From contig OX365945.1 of NCBI GenBank assembly GCA_947247005.1, forward strand, positions 34,464,551-34,528,550: a DNA stretch of 64,000 nt. The letters are read 5' to 3'. Below, one piece after another: positions 22,729 through 33,635 of this stretch. Numbering within the stretch: position 1 is the first letter of the stretch; every line of letters begins with the position of its first letter. The notes beneath the pieces are model-generated. The model was given only the letters and a program-made list of their open reading frames with translations, made no database searches and had not been told where the DNA came from. The stretch is from Spisula solida. Its lineage: Eukaryota > Mollusca > Bivalvia > Venerida > Mactridae. Made by a program: the position numbers and the translations under genes.

Positions 22729-23190
22729 ACAATATCTACCAAGTCCGAAAGTTTTATTAATATTTTAAGCCATTGTAGTCTTACTCTATATACAGATCTA
22801 GGTAGATATCTAGATCATGCTTTCGCTCACAGAAAAAACCTACATTGTTGATATATGTGAACACAACAAGTAATTTATCTCTTACATAATTCCATTTGCT
22901 GACTTCAAAGTTTTGTATTAATCATTACTCATTCTCCGTTAAACCATAAAATATTATGCATAATTATATATATTTCAATCCTTATATGGTAAGTCCGTTG
23001 TTTGTTATAAATGTATGTTCCCTGCTAAAAATATTAGCATGTATATACTTGGGTAATTTATATGTTGCATTATACCTTTGGATATCTATTGTTAAGTAAT
23101 GTTCTTTTGAGTTATTCACTCACAGTTGCACATTTGTATGTAATGTATTGTAATTTTGGGCCGGAGGCCTATATTACCTGAATAAACTTA

Positions 23191-24454
23191 TAATATGTTA
23201 TATTGATATATGATATATAAGGTCACATCGGCATGTTATAATGTCCTTTTGACTCCTTACAATTTCATTTTGTACGTACAGTGTATAAGACAGGCAAGGC
23301 TTCCTTTACATTTACTAAACATTGTTCGTACCTTGTAAGTTGTTAAGTATTTACAAAGTAGATCTACCATATAAATCTACAACGACATCTGTGTTCTTAT
23401 TTCAACTCTGTTCCGATTCAATAATGTTAATTATGTTATTCGAACTGTTAGGTTTAATTTTATGCTAACTGATAAGATCTGGGCTTCTATCAGTGACGTA
23501 TAAAAACTCCATAAATTCACTGTTTATCACTCATTGCGAGTAATATACGTGGGCTGATCCAAAAGTAATGTCACTGATGCTATTAAATCGTCCACAATGT
23601 AAGAAAAAACACCAATTTTTACACAAAGTTACATGAATCTATTTTAAATATGATAGCAAAATTTCATGAAAATGCTCTGAACAGTTATTGAGATATTAGC
23701 ATATACATTATGCATACTAACGGATATCGCCGCAAGCTAGACGACAACGACGTCATAATGACGTTACTTCCGCGGCACTAACTCCTCCTGAAAATTTCAT
23801 CCCAGGTATTCTTCTTAGACTCCTGAATTCATGCAGCCATTTACTTGTTCTTTAAAAGTGTTAACCTTAAGTGGGACTCTTACTTACTAGTATACTGTTC
23901 GGCGCCAACGTCTAGCAAGCATTAGATCCCTCAGCTAACGACACCAAAAATAGGTTGCGCAAATCACCAGTATCAATGTCACTTCATCACACCACTCCAT
24001 TGATGGCTTGATATACTTAAGTATTTATGTGTAACTACTTTGATTTTATCAACAAACTTAGTCACAGGCTGACACTAAAATCATTAAAATGTCTATATTA
24101 CAGGACGGATCAACGAACAGACGACGTCCTACTAGTCGATGTGTATTTTCACTCTGCTCAATTGGTCATCATAATCCAATATGACGGATTATTAGAAAGT
24201 CAAACTGTTTCAGTTAAATGCAGATTTCAGTTTTCAATATTTTCCCAAAATCAAAGAATGTCTTAAAAAACTTAGCAAGCAAAACTGGTATGAACTTCCA
24301 AAATCATAATTACGAATGTTTTTACTAAAATGTATAAATACATGAAAAATAACAGGTTTGGTGTAGAGGTTGGGGCTTGTAAGTCGAAAATGGCAGACAA
24401 TTTAAATAAAATGCTTGACAAGGCACCTAGAAGATAACAGAGCTTTAATAACTT
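23191..24454. other. No gene seen
   Basis: 'gggctgatccaaaagtaatg' near 23550 recalls mariner-type ends, but no partner end or transposase was found. Otherwise the DNA is unique and AT-rich. Confidence 0.4.
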
Positions 24455-24669
24455 GTACCTAAACTTTAACATTTGCATTTCTAAATCCAAAAGGGGGTAT
24501 AGTTTCAACAAAATGCTTGATAGAGTTAACTACCACTGTTTATAGGTTGCAGTCATGATGGTGAACAAATATGCAAAGTATCGACACTCGGGTGACTGTA
24601 ATATCTTCCCTTATTCTTCGGCGTTGGCGTTGATGTTGGCGTAATACATAAATGTTAAAGTTTAGGTAC
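24455..24669. mobile_element. Small MITE with 20-bp perfect TIR
   Basis: 'gtacctaaactttaacattt' at the left is the exact reverse complement of 'aaatgttaaagtttaggtac' at the right. The interior contains 'ggcgttggcgttgatgttgg', a word type common in such elements. It is 215 bp with no ORF. The TSD is not clear. Confidence 0.75.
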
Positions 24670-25142
24670 AGGTTTTCTAACCTCATGTATTAAGTCCTTT
24701 GACATATTGTTTTGATACTTCGCATACTTTTATTCCAAATTTAATGACAATTGCTAAGCTAGACTTTTCAGAATTAAAAAGTCTAGTGATTTGCGATATT
24801 CTGAAAAGGGAAAGTTACAAAATGTACTCACGGCCAATCAAACGCTCTACTTTTGTTCATCTTGTATCATACTTTAAGGCCGGGTACCGGGTATTTGAAA
24901 AATTCCTTTTGATGATTAAAATACACCATTTTAGACAGTTTTGTTTGAAGCCTGTACAATCACAGGTTTTAAATAGCTAATCAAAAATTGAAGATGGGAA
25001 CTCAAAATTCACAAAACTCAATATATCATCATATTTTTTTATAACTATTTAAGCACCAGAATGCAAACAAGAGCGAGTTCGAACACAGGATATTTTTTTA
25101 AAGGTAAAATGATAAAAAGATGTACGCCAACGTGTTTAAAAT

Positions 25143-26202
25143 GCCGCTACTGACCATTTTCTAATATTGACAAGTCAGTGACGACAAAACCTCTAATGAA
25201 CTATTTTTAGTACTGACAAGTCCGTAACGACACAAACCGCTACTGACCCCTTTCTAGTACTGGCAAGTTCATGACGACACAAACCGCTACTGGCCACTTT
25301 TTAGTTCTGACAATTCTTCGACGACACCAACTGGTACTGACTCCTTTCTGATATCGACAAGTCCGTGCCGACACAAACTGCTACTGACCCCTTCCTAGTA
25401 TTGATGAGTCCGTGAGGACACAAACTGCAACGTAAGCCTTCCTAGTATTGGCAAGTCCGTGCCGACACAAACTGCTACTGACCCCTTCCTAGTATTGATG
25501 AGTCCGTGAGGACACAAACTGCCACGTAAGCCTTCCTAGTATTGGCAAGTCCGTGCCGACACAAACTGCTACTGACCCCTTCCTAGTATTGATGAGTCCG
25601 TGAGGACACAAACTGCAACGTAAGCCTTCCTAGTATTGGCAAGTCCGTGCCGACACAAACTGCTACTGACCCCTTCCTAGTATTGATGAGTCCGTGAGGA
25701 CACAAACTGCAACGTAAGCCTTCCTAGTATCGACAAGTCCGTGCCGACACAAACTGCTACTGAAGCCTTTCTAGTATTAGCAAGTCCGTGACGTCACAAA
25801 CCGCCACTGAAGCCTTTCTAGTATTGGCAAGTCCGTGATGACACAAACTGCTTCGTACGCCTTTCTAGTATTAGCAAGTCCGTGACGATACAAACCGCTA
25901 CTGAAGCCATTCTGGTATCGACAAGTCCGTGAGGACACAAACCGCTACTGACTCCTTCCTAGTATCGACAAGTCCGTGAGGACACAAACTGCAACGTAAG
26001 CCTTCCTAGTATTGGCAAGTCCTTGATGACACAAACTGCTACGTAAGCCTTTCCAGTATTGGCAAGTCCTTGACGATACAAACCGCTACTGAAGCCATTC
26101 TGGTATCGACAAGTCCGTGAGGACACAAACTGCAACGTAAGCCTTCCTAGTATTGGCAAGTCCTTGACGACACAAACTGCTACGTAAGCCTTTCTAGTAT
26201 TA
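25143..26202 (+). repeat. 47-bp tandem array with hammerhead-like stem-loop
   Basis: The unit is about 47 bp: 'ctagtattggcaagtccgtg', then '.cgacacaaactgctactga' and 'agcctttc'. About 22 units are present. Several carry 'tgatgagtccgtgaggac', which folds as GUCC-GUGA-GGAC and matches hammerhead ribozyme stem II with a GNRA loop. The flanking core bases differ: U in place of C3, and 'acaaac' in place of GAAA. Arm 2 has the same array at 58330-59065 with fewer units, so copy number changed after duplication. Confidence 0.9.
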
Positions 26203-26595
26203 GGGGCTATTGTAAATACCCATACCAGTAACACGCACGTGCCCATGTTCTTCAGAGTTTCGAGTCGGTACTAATCGTTTTAGAAAAAGTTATTTCCGGT
26301 TTAGAAAATTGCGGAGTCGAAAGAAGTGAATGTTGAAAGTAGAAGTATTCAAATTACGAAACTTTTGAGTCCTAACATAATCTTTTATTTTTTAATTCCT
26401 TTTAAAAATATTCAATAAATAAAAGAATGCTCTTGTAAGAAAAGGGAAGTAAGAAAGGCACGGCGCGAAGCTATACACATTCGGCAAGGGAAGTCATTCT
26501 AGTGAACTCAACTTTTACGCGCAATTCAGCATCTTCATTCGTCTGGGAGCCGCCATTAGGTCAAGTAAGTTTGTTTACAAGACATTTATTTTATT
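26203..26595 (+). promoter_or_regulatory. Conserved 5' leader of the Helitron-like unit
   Basis: This non-coding segment between the 47-bp array and the OTU start codon is nearly identical in both arms, including 'cggcgcgaagctatacacat' and 'tgggagccgccattaggtca'. It is where a promoter or 5' UTR would be expected. I cannot point to a specific TATA box or start site. Confidence 0.35.
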
Positions 26596-27318
26596 ATGTC
26601 TGCGCGTTCAATTCAATATTTACCCGAACTGACAGTTAATTATGATGTATTTCATGTCGTTGACGTACCGGGTGATGGCAATTGTTTTTTTCATTGCTTG
26701 AGTATTTTGCTGTCCGGTGATTTTAACGAGTCGCGTATTTACAGAAGGTTTATTTGTGGTCAAATTTATGACAATTGGAATACTTGGAGAGAAAAGATTG
26801 AAATACATCATGGCCATTACATGACCCCCACATGGTATCAGGAAGGAATGATTCTCGGTAACTGGTGGGCCACTGCATGCGAAATTGAGGCTGCGTCTGA
26901 ACTGTTGGATTGTAAAATAAATATTTGGTTACAAGGTAGAAGGGATAACACAGCTACGTTTACACTGACCAGTTATCTGCCAGCATCTAATCCTGCCCCT
27001 CAAACTTGCATTGACATTCTTTTGAACAAACAGCACTTCCAGGCTATGAAGAAAAAGACTGGTCATGGTGTGCCAAATCCTGACATTTCACAAACTATAA
27101 ATTCAAAATTTGTTAACAATGAAGACAGCCAAAGTTCACACGCAGCCTCTGGTTCCACAGTTTATGACCACACATATTCAAACACATTTTGTTCTTCACA
27201 GCATATACCAAGTCGAAATCCAGGTCAACCATCCCCCAATACAAATAATTGCTCTAAAAAGAGAAAATTAAATGTGTCTGAATATAGCTCTAAAATTTGG
27301 CCTCTGGTTCCATGTTGA
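26596..27318 (+). CDS. OTU-family cysteine protease ORF (arm 1)
   Basis: 240 codons from an ATG. The OTU catalytic block is 'DVPGDGNCFFHC' with the nucleophile at Cys30 and an upstream Asp. The probable general-base His is H147 in 'NKQHFQAM'. OTU proteins cleave ubiquitin or polyprotein links; an OTU domain is known in some animal Helitrons, where its role is unsettled. The C-terminal third is Ser/Asn-rich and looks disordered. The frame shifts by one base near codon 235, where the next ORF overlaps, and this break is shared with arm 2. In arm 2 a private 4-bp insertion breaks the OTU domain itself. Confidence 0.85.
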   Translation: MSARSIQYLPELTVNYDVFHVVDVPGDGNCFFHCLSILLSGDFNESRIYRRFICGQIYDNWNTWREKIEIHHGHYMTPTWYQEGMILGNWWATACEIEAASELLDCKINIWLQGRRDNTATFTLTSYLPASNPAPQTCIDILLNKQHFQAMKKKTGHGVPNPDISQTINSKFVNNEDSQSSHAASGSTVYDHTYSNTFCSSQHIPSRNPGQPSPNTNNCSKKRKLNVSEYSSKIWPLVPC

Positions 27319-28371
27319 TACTACAGAAAATGAAACTCGGTATCAAAGAACAAATCGCAGAAACAAAATTAACAGTTGCATAAAAAGGACAGAAAAGAAA
27401 TTAGGCGTTACGTCGACCGATATTCCTGATGCACCTCCGCTTACTGAAGATCGACAATTTAACAAAGCAATGGACTGTATTAGGGCCTTTGAACTGGAAC
27501 AAATGTTCTATGATTTTGAAACATGCTCCATATGTAATGCAACTAGATTAAATCTAAAACTTGATAAAAGTTCGGCATGCAAACGTTGTGCAAGAGACAA
27601 GTCGGTTTTAAAAATGTTTTCTGCACAAAATAATATGGACCCCGGTTTAATGCCTGATGAATTAAAAGGCCTATCCGTTGTTGAGCAACAATTGATATGT
27701 AGAATTTCTCCATGTATGAATATTCATATGCTTAAACACGGCGGAATAGCATCAGGTGGCCACTGCGTAACTTTTCCCCAAGAAGTGAATGAGCCTGCAC
27801 AATTTTTCCCAGACTTCCGCAAGAAATAGAATTCATTAAAGTTTGTAAATTGGGTAAAAATGACTCTTCAAGAGATTTTCGTGTACGCAGATATGTTGTT
27901 GAGACTGCTTTAAAATGGCTAAAACAAAATAATCCTGCTTTTAAAGATATATACATATCACATGAAAGACTACAGGCTCTTCCAGTAGATGGACAACTTG
28001 ATGCTATTCCTACAATTAACATTCCAGACAATGTGACACATACAAATGATAGAGGTCCTGCTCCAGATCAGACTGAAATGTCTGATATGGAGAATTGTAA
28101 TACTCGAGCATGTGTGCTTTTTCCTGATAACCCTGTTAATATTGCTGATCAAGTCAAAAATGTTGTGCATGATGTGCTAGGTGAAAATGCTGCCGTCCAA
28201 CAAAACAAGCGTGGCACTTGTACTATACCTTGGCCTTCTAGGGGAAGTATCCCTCTGTCGGAATTTACGACACAATATTTTTTCACATTAGCATTTCCAT
28301 GTTTATTTCCATTTTGGACGGGTGATTTTCACAAAAAATCGACCGAAGACATGTGCTTCACTCTCTGATTG
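27272..28371 (+). pseudogene. Helitron N-terminal region: Cys-rich segment and pre-Rep domain (arm 1)
   Basis: The first part (27272-27829) has paired cysteines ('CSICN', 'CKRCARDK') and 'FSAQNNMDPGLMPDELKGLS'. This segment is commonly found upstream of the Helitron N-terminal domain. A one-base shift near 27805 ('FFPDFRKK' then stop) moves the expected 'LPQEIEFIKVCKLG' into another frame. That frame then stays open to 28368 and ends near 'FPFWTGDFHKKSTEDMCF'. The shift near 27805 is shared with arm 2. The break near 28365 is a two-base (CT) difference between the arms. Confidence 0.75.
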
Positions 28372-29857
28372 GGCAGAACATTTACTCTGGTACCGAGATG
28401 GTCGTTTTGCAAGTCATCAGTATTTCAAATTTGTTGTACATAACATGATCTTGAGAAAGCAAACTCTTGAAAAAGGTTCTTTTATTGTTAGACAGAAACT
28501 TTGTGATAAACATATGACAATCTCTGATTTAAAAGAAAAATTAGAAAATGGTGACAAGTCCCTAGCACAAATTATTTTGTACTTAACGCATACACTTCGT
28601 GGAACAAGTCAGTATTGGACTCAAAGAAGTAAAGAGCTAACAAAGGTCATGTACTTCCTTCTTTTTTTACCACTGGTAGTTGTGCTGAATTTCACTTCAA
28701 GCCACTTCGTCGTCTTCTTCAGATGTACGTAAAACACTGTACAGGTGAAGATACTTCTTTTGAAAATTCTTCAGAAAGATTTGATACTTTACATAAGAAC
28801 ACACATATTGTTGCACAGTACTTTGATCTGTGTACGCAATCTTATTTTAACAATGTAATGAACCCTGTTTTTGGTGTTGACACCTATTGGTACAGACAAG
28901 AGTTTGCTAAATCAAGAGGCATGGTGCACTGGCATGGCCTTTGCTGGAGGAAAGATCGAGAACCGCATGATCTTATGTACAAATGTATTGAAGCTGGTCT
29001 CTCTGATGCTGACTCGGCAAAAGTTTTGTCTGAATGGGCAGAGAATCAATTTGGTTTTTCGGCTCGACATCCTGCAGGTTTCGATGAAAACGGTAATTCC
29101 AAAACACATCTTTGGCCGCCACCTGAGGGTACTGCCCCTTGTCCACCAGAAGACAAAAAACCCTCTGGATAAATTGCTTATGGATGTTTCATCATCACAG
29201 TCATCTCTTTTAGAAAACTATTTACTAATATCAAACAGATTCAATATACATACTTCAGATTATTGTTTAAAGCCAATGAGACATAAGCCGTCAGTCAAAC
29301 TGTGCAGAATGGAGTTTGGTACTAAAGATCAACCTGGAAAGGCATTAAGAACAGAGCCTGCCATTGTTCGTGATAAAAACTCTTCACTCAGACTTGAAAT
29401 GTCTAGAGATCATCCAAATTTAGCTCAAAATTCTAGGTATCATACTCAAGGGTGGCGGGCAAATGGTGACATTTCTTTGATTTTGTCAAAAAGTCCTCCA
29501 GACAATCCATCTGTTGATGAAATTATGGCCACAGAAAGATACATTACTGGTTATGCATGCAAGGGTAACCAGACTAGTGCAGCACTGTCTGGTTTATTTA
29601 GTGATATAGTTAACTGTTCTACTGATGACCCAGACACTAGTGCACAATCAATTTGCAATAAATTTCTCATGAATACTGTAAAACGGGATGTTTCAGCAGT
29701 TGAAGCTTCGTTTGAGCTTTCAAGAATACCACTGTATAGGTCAAGCCATACATTCAAAACTATAAGTCTTTCTGGTTATCAGGTTCTTGAAAAAGATGGG
29801 AGTGTTATGACAAGAAGCACTCCTCTTGACAAATATCTTTCGAGAGCAAAAAAATGA
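28322..29857 (+). pseudogene. Helitron Rep (HUH/two-Tyr) region (arm 1)
   Basis: Frame pieces in order: 'SDWAEHLLWYRDGRF' to a T-run near 28663; 'MYVKHCTGED' onward with 'YWYRQEFAKSRGMVHWHGLC'; then 'YLLISNRFNIH' onward with 'MATERYITGYACKGNQT'. The HxH metal site is 'VHWHGL'. The paired Tyr are in 'YITGYACK' (Y-x3-Y-x2-K). These residues nick and rejoin DNA in rolling-circle transposition. Shifts occur at a T-run near 28663 (shared with arm 2), an A-run near 29152 (private, in frame in arm 2) and an A-run near 29850 (private). Confidence 0.8.
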
Positions 29858-30343
29858 CTTGACATCATTTTATTCATATGTTTCTTCCCCAAAAGCGTGC
29901 CAGTATTTACCTGCAATACTCAGGCTTCATGTCCATTAACAGAAGAGTACTGTCAATTGATGTTAATTTTGCATTGGCCCAACTGGCGCACATTGTCTGA
30001 CATAAAACCTGATTTATGTTCTTGGGAGGAAGCCTTCGAACAATTTTTAAATACAGATACCTGTCCAAACTTTGTTAAAGCTGATGTAGAACGCGCAAGA
30101 AAACACTTAAGTAATGAGACTGATAATGACTCTCAGCAGTCAGTATTTGATTCATCCCAACAACCCGAATGGATTGATATTCTTCAGCCAAACCCAGATT
30201 TTGATGTAAACCCAGAAACCGTACTTTTTGATGATAAATATCCAAAAGGGTTGGGTAAAACATTCATTGAGTCTTTAGACACATCCCTTGACTCTGTCAG
30301 ATCTGATCTAAGCATTCCAAATATCATCTATCTAGTATGAATT
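29858..30343 (+). pseudogene. Linker between Rep and helicase (arm 1)
   Basis: 'MPVFTCNTQASCPLTEEYCQ' opens the frame. 'LMLILHWPNWRTLSDIK', typical of the Rep-helicase linker in Helitrons, and 'CSWEEAFEQFLNTDTCPNFV' follow. The C-terminal part is acidic. The ORF stops at a TGA that overlaps the next ATG as ATGA, with the helicase in the next frame. The same layout occurs in arm 2. Confidence 0.7.
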
Positions 30344-30583
30344 CAGATCAGCTTTTTGCATTTAACATTGTCCTGGAAAATCTCCAAATCTACAAGAACA
30401 ACCATACTTCACATACTCCTCTAAGACTGGTGGTATCCGGAACAGCTGGGTCTGGTAAAAGTTACCTAATAAACTGTCTAGTAAAAGCAATTAGACTATA
30501 TTTTGGTTGCAACAAATATGTGCAAGTTGTGTGTCCAACAGGAAGCAGTGCAAATCTTATAGGTGGTGTCAGGCTACATAGTA
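30337..30583 (+). pseudogene. Pif1-like helicase, motif I segment (arm 1)
   Basis: 'MNSDQLFAFNIVLENL' is a Q-motif-like start. The Walker A 'GTAGSGKS' lies at residues 35-42, then 'QVVCPTGSSANLIGGVRLHS' (motif Ia region). The frame is broken at the TA where the MITE at 30584 begins. Even without the MITE, a one-base shift separates 'LHST' from the downstream frame in both arms. Confidence 0.85.
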
Positions 30584-31535
30584 CAGTAAACTCCCTCAAA
30601 ACCGGACTCCCTCAAAACCGGAATCCCCATAAAATCGGACGATTTCCTAGGTCCCGTATTTTCTTCTTATAAAGTTAACTTAAAAAGCTCCCGCAATACC
30701 GGACTCTCATAATTCCGGATTCCGGACGGCATTTTCGGTCCGCTGACAAGATTTTCAACGATATTTACTTCCAGAATACCGGACGCGTATATTTGTCTCA
30801 CCTGACAGGAAACTTTCTTTCTAAAATGTCACTTTGTTTGTTGTTAGTTAAAGAACGTGTCATAACAAAAGGTGCGATTAACAAGTCGTGTTTTTAATGT
30901 TTACTCTTAAACGGTCTCGCGTGTAATTTGCACTGGCGTGAAAAATACTTTGTGAAATTCGCCGATGAAATTAAATAATTGCCTAATTACGAACGTAATA
31001 AGAAAACGGTCCTTCCATTTGATGTTTTGTTTTTGAGGTAGGTATTGCAACAAACATTAACCAGAACAAAGGATCGTTAAGCACATCAAAATGCTGTAAT
31101 TACGACAAACACTGCACTTAATCGTATTTAATTGATATGTCTCCAATTAGCTCACACTTGCATTTCGGGATTTGTATGAAAATATAACAACAAAACGACG
31201 AAACAACTTGTACTGTACAACCTCTCCGGAACGGCGCTCTGTATAGCAACAACCTCTCTACAACAACACCTTCACATTTTCACCAAGATGATATTCACTC
31301 TAAATTCAACTACTTCGAGAAGACAACAGCACATATTTGCAGCTCCCTTCATGGTGATGCTCTACAAAGGTTGCACTGTACATGTAACGTAACATGTATC
31401 ATGAAACACACAGTATATTCCCTATGATAACATATCAAAGTGTACATGATACAGAACTCCCACAAAACCGGACCTCCCACAAAACCGGACTTTCGAACCG
31501 GTCCGGAGAGGGTCCGGTTTTGAGGGAGTTTACTG
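30584..31535. mobile_element. Tigger/pogo-like MITE in the helicase, arm 1 only
   Basis: The ends are 'cagtaaactccctcaaaacc'-gga and its exact reverse complement, giving a 23-bp TIR. It is flanked by TA on both sides ('catagTA' and 'TAccaac'). Arm 2 has the empty site 'catagtaccaac'. TA duplication and a CAGTAAA start fit the Tc1/mariner superfamily, pogo/Tigger branch. Extra 'accggactccc'-type words occur just inside each end. It is 952 bp with no transposase ORF. Confidence 0.9.
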
Positions 31536-31537
31536 TA

Positions 31538-31942
31538 CCAACAACTCATACTGGTAAAGAAATGTCTGCTCCACAAGGTGTAACTGGTGATGTTCTACAA
31601 TCAAATCTGGAGCATTTGAAGGTCCTTTTAGTTGATGAACGGTCACTTATTGGTTTAACAACCTTGGGGTGGATGGAATTTATGTGCAAAAATGGGCTTG
31701 ATGCTGGTCGCAATTGTCATTTGTCCTGGGGCGGTTTACCGGTTGTTGTATTTCTTGGCGATGATGTCCAATTACCACCAGTTCTCGATACTCCTGTTTA
31801 TATGAGTAATTTGAAAAAACAAATTCCAGCAGCATTATATGGACTCATGGTTTGGAAAGAGTTTTCATTTTGTGTCGGTCTGAGTACTATGGTGCGGCAA
31901 AGTAGTACGGAACAGATGTTAAGGGAAGTGTTGATGTTCTAA
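31538..31942 (+). pseudogene. Pif1-like helicase, motifs II-III (arm 1)
   Basis: After the MITE, the frame 'PTTHTGKEMSAPQG' leads to the Walker B 'VLLVDERSLIGL' and 'VVVFLGDDVQLPPV' (motif III). 'MVWKEFSFCVGLSTMVRQ' follows. It ends in a stop at 31942 caused by a base change private to arm 1; arm 2 continues 'MSLRQYQSTSAHAKWLQNFN' before its own shift. Confidence 0.85.
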
Positions 31943-31974
31943 CGCCAGTACCAATCAACATCTGCCCACGCCAA

Positions 31975-32871
31975 ATGGCTTCAAAATTTCAATTGAATAG
32001 CTTTAAAAGTAAATATGGTGAATCAAAAATACAAGACATGCACAATAGAGGCCTGTTTGTTTTCCCTACACATTCTGAAGTGTGGGAACACAATAAAACA
32101 AAATTGTCAGAGATCAACAAAACGTACCCAGTAGCTCAAAGTAAATGTAAATCAAATGGAAGAAATGCTATAGTTGCAAATAACAACACTGGGGGATTAG
32201 TACATACATTGTTTATATCAAAACAATCCAAAGTTATGTTAACTGTGAACCTTTCTGTTCATTTTGGTCTTTTCAATGGTGCATTAGGAACAGTCGTTGA
32301 CATCATCAACTTGAATGGCAATAGACCGGGAAGCACGTTTCCAGATGTTGTTATGGTTAATTTTCCAAGTTATACTGGGCCGCCTTTCATCTTAGACTCT
32401 CCTACCATCATTCCAATAGTCCCAGTTGAAAGAAAGTTTGATTGTTCTTGTTTTTCTTACAAAAGAGAACAAATCCCACTACGTCTTGGTTGGGCAACCA
32501 CCATTCACAAATGTCAAGGTATGACCATTGGTGAAGGCGAAACAAACCGATATATTGTTATTAATCCTGGCACAAGAAAATTTGAATCTTTGAAACCAGG
32601 CGGGCTATTTGTTGCTCTTTCAAGGGCTAAGTCCACAGGCAATGATGAGAATTTACCCGATTTTGCATGGCATCCAAGTGTTCTTGTTAATGAAGACAGA
32701 ATATGTCATGTGGTCAAAACGGCTACTACTACTTGTCGCACCAAAGAAATTGAGCGTCTGTCTCGTATGATAGAGACTACAAGAATACAGTTCACCCATC
32801 TTCTTAATGATCATTCAATTTGTAATTACATCAACAGTATTGGTGAGGTATCACAGAGTTTTGAAGAATAA
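31975..32871 (+). pseudogene. Pif1-like helicase, C-terminal motifs (arm 1)
   Basis: 298 codons. After an N-terminal 'GLFVFPTHSEVWEHNK' (motif IV area) come 'SKVMLTVNLSVHFGLFNGAL', the motif V 'GWATTIHKCQGMTI' and the motif VI 'LFVALSRAKS'. The helicase would unwind donor DNA during transposition. It is out of frame with the preceding segment in both arms. By eye I count about 10 residue differences from arm 2 over the 298 codons. Confidence 0.85.
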
Positions 32872-32937
32872 CAAGTTCAATTTCAAGCTGTCTAAGTCTG
32901 AAAACTATTCACAATGTTTTCTTTATTTGCAGAAACT

Positions 32938-33635
32938 ATGAAGGTCTTACTCATAACAGATTCTAGAGGTAATTGGTTCAGTCAATACCTCAAAACTAAG
33001 TATTATTTGCCTGATCAGTTAACTACCAATGCATTGCCATTGCATTGAGGTTTATTGAAGATGAGCTGTTGAAAATGAATCTTTCACAGTACTCTTTTAT
33101 TGTTATAGCTGCAGGAATTTGTGATATAACCTGCAAACTGGAGTCTCCCAATGGTACTGAATTGGTGTTTAACAGTAAAACGAATGTAGACATGCTAAAG
33201 GAGGGTATTTCAAGAGTCAAAAGTTTAATTGCAGGCTGCGGAATAATGTGCAAATTTGTTACAATTGCCCCAATTTCAATACAAAATTACAACAATTTTA
33301 ATATGCAAAGAAGGCGACTGTCAACCCCTGTAACTAGTGATTCTGTTATTTTGGATCACCAGTTGTGGATTGAGCGTGATATTCGGTGTGCAAATGCATA
33401 CATTGAAGACGTTAACGACATGTCCGCACTGAGAACTGTTTTTTGGGACAAAGATGTCACCAAAATTACTTTGAAACGTAGAGGTCATGGTAGAACAGTT
33501 CGAGTCGAAAAATTTGTATATCATGAAATGTATGATGGGGTTCACCCTAACGAGAACCTGCGAACAACATGTTATCGTGTTCTTCTAAATTCCATTGAAC
33601 AAGATCTGAAATGTCTTTCCCAGCCTTCCAAATAG
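32938..33635 (+). pseudogene. SGNH/GDSL hydrolase-like ORF (arm 1)
   Basis: The ATG at 32938 starts 'MKVLLITDSRG' (block I, candidate Ser in DSRG). A one-base shift near 33040 moves the frame, which then runs with 'FIVIAAGICDITCKLESP' (block III-like) and 'HEMYDGVHPNENL' (block V Asp-x-x-His) to 33635. A pyrimidine-rich tract and 'cag' at 32917-32932 look like a 3' splice site just before it. SGNH folds hydrolyse esters; the target here is unknown. This ORF is not part of the classical Helitron core. The shift is shared with arm 2. Confidence 0.7.

Noticed and set aside
23550..23790. Mariner-type element ('ctgatccaaaagtaatg')
   Set aside because: One end-like word only; no inverted partner, TA duplication or transposase was found.
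25390..26130. A functional hammerhead ribozyme in the 47-bp array
   Set aside because: Stem II matches well, but C3 and the GAAA strand of the catalytic core are altered in all units I could read.
25143..26202. CRISPR array
   Set aside because: The repeats are near-identical along the whole unit with no unique spacers, the host is clearly eukaryotic, and there are no cas genes.
26596..27318. OTU protease as a viral or host deubiquitinase gene
   Set aside because: It is directly followed by Helitron Rep and helicase in the same orientation and is duplicated with them, so it belongs to the element.
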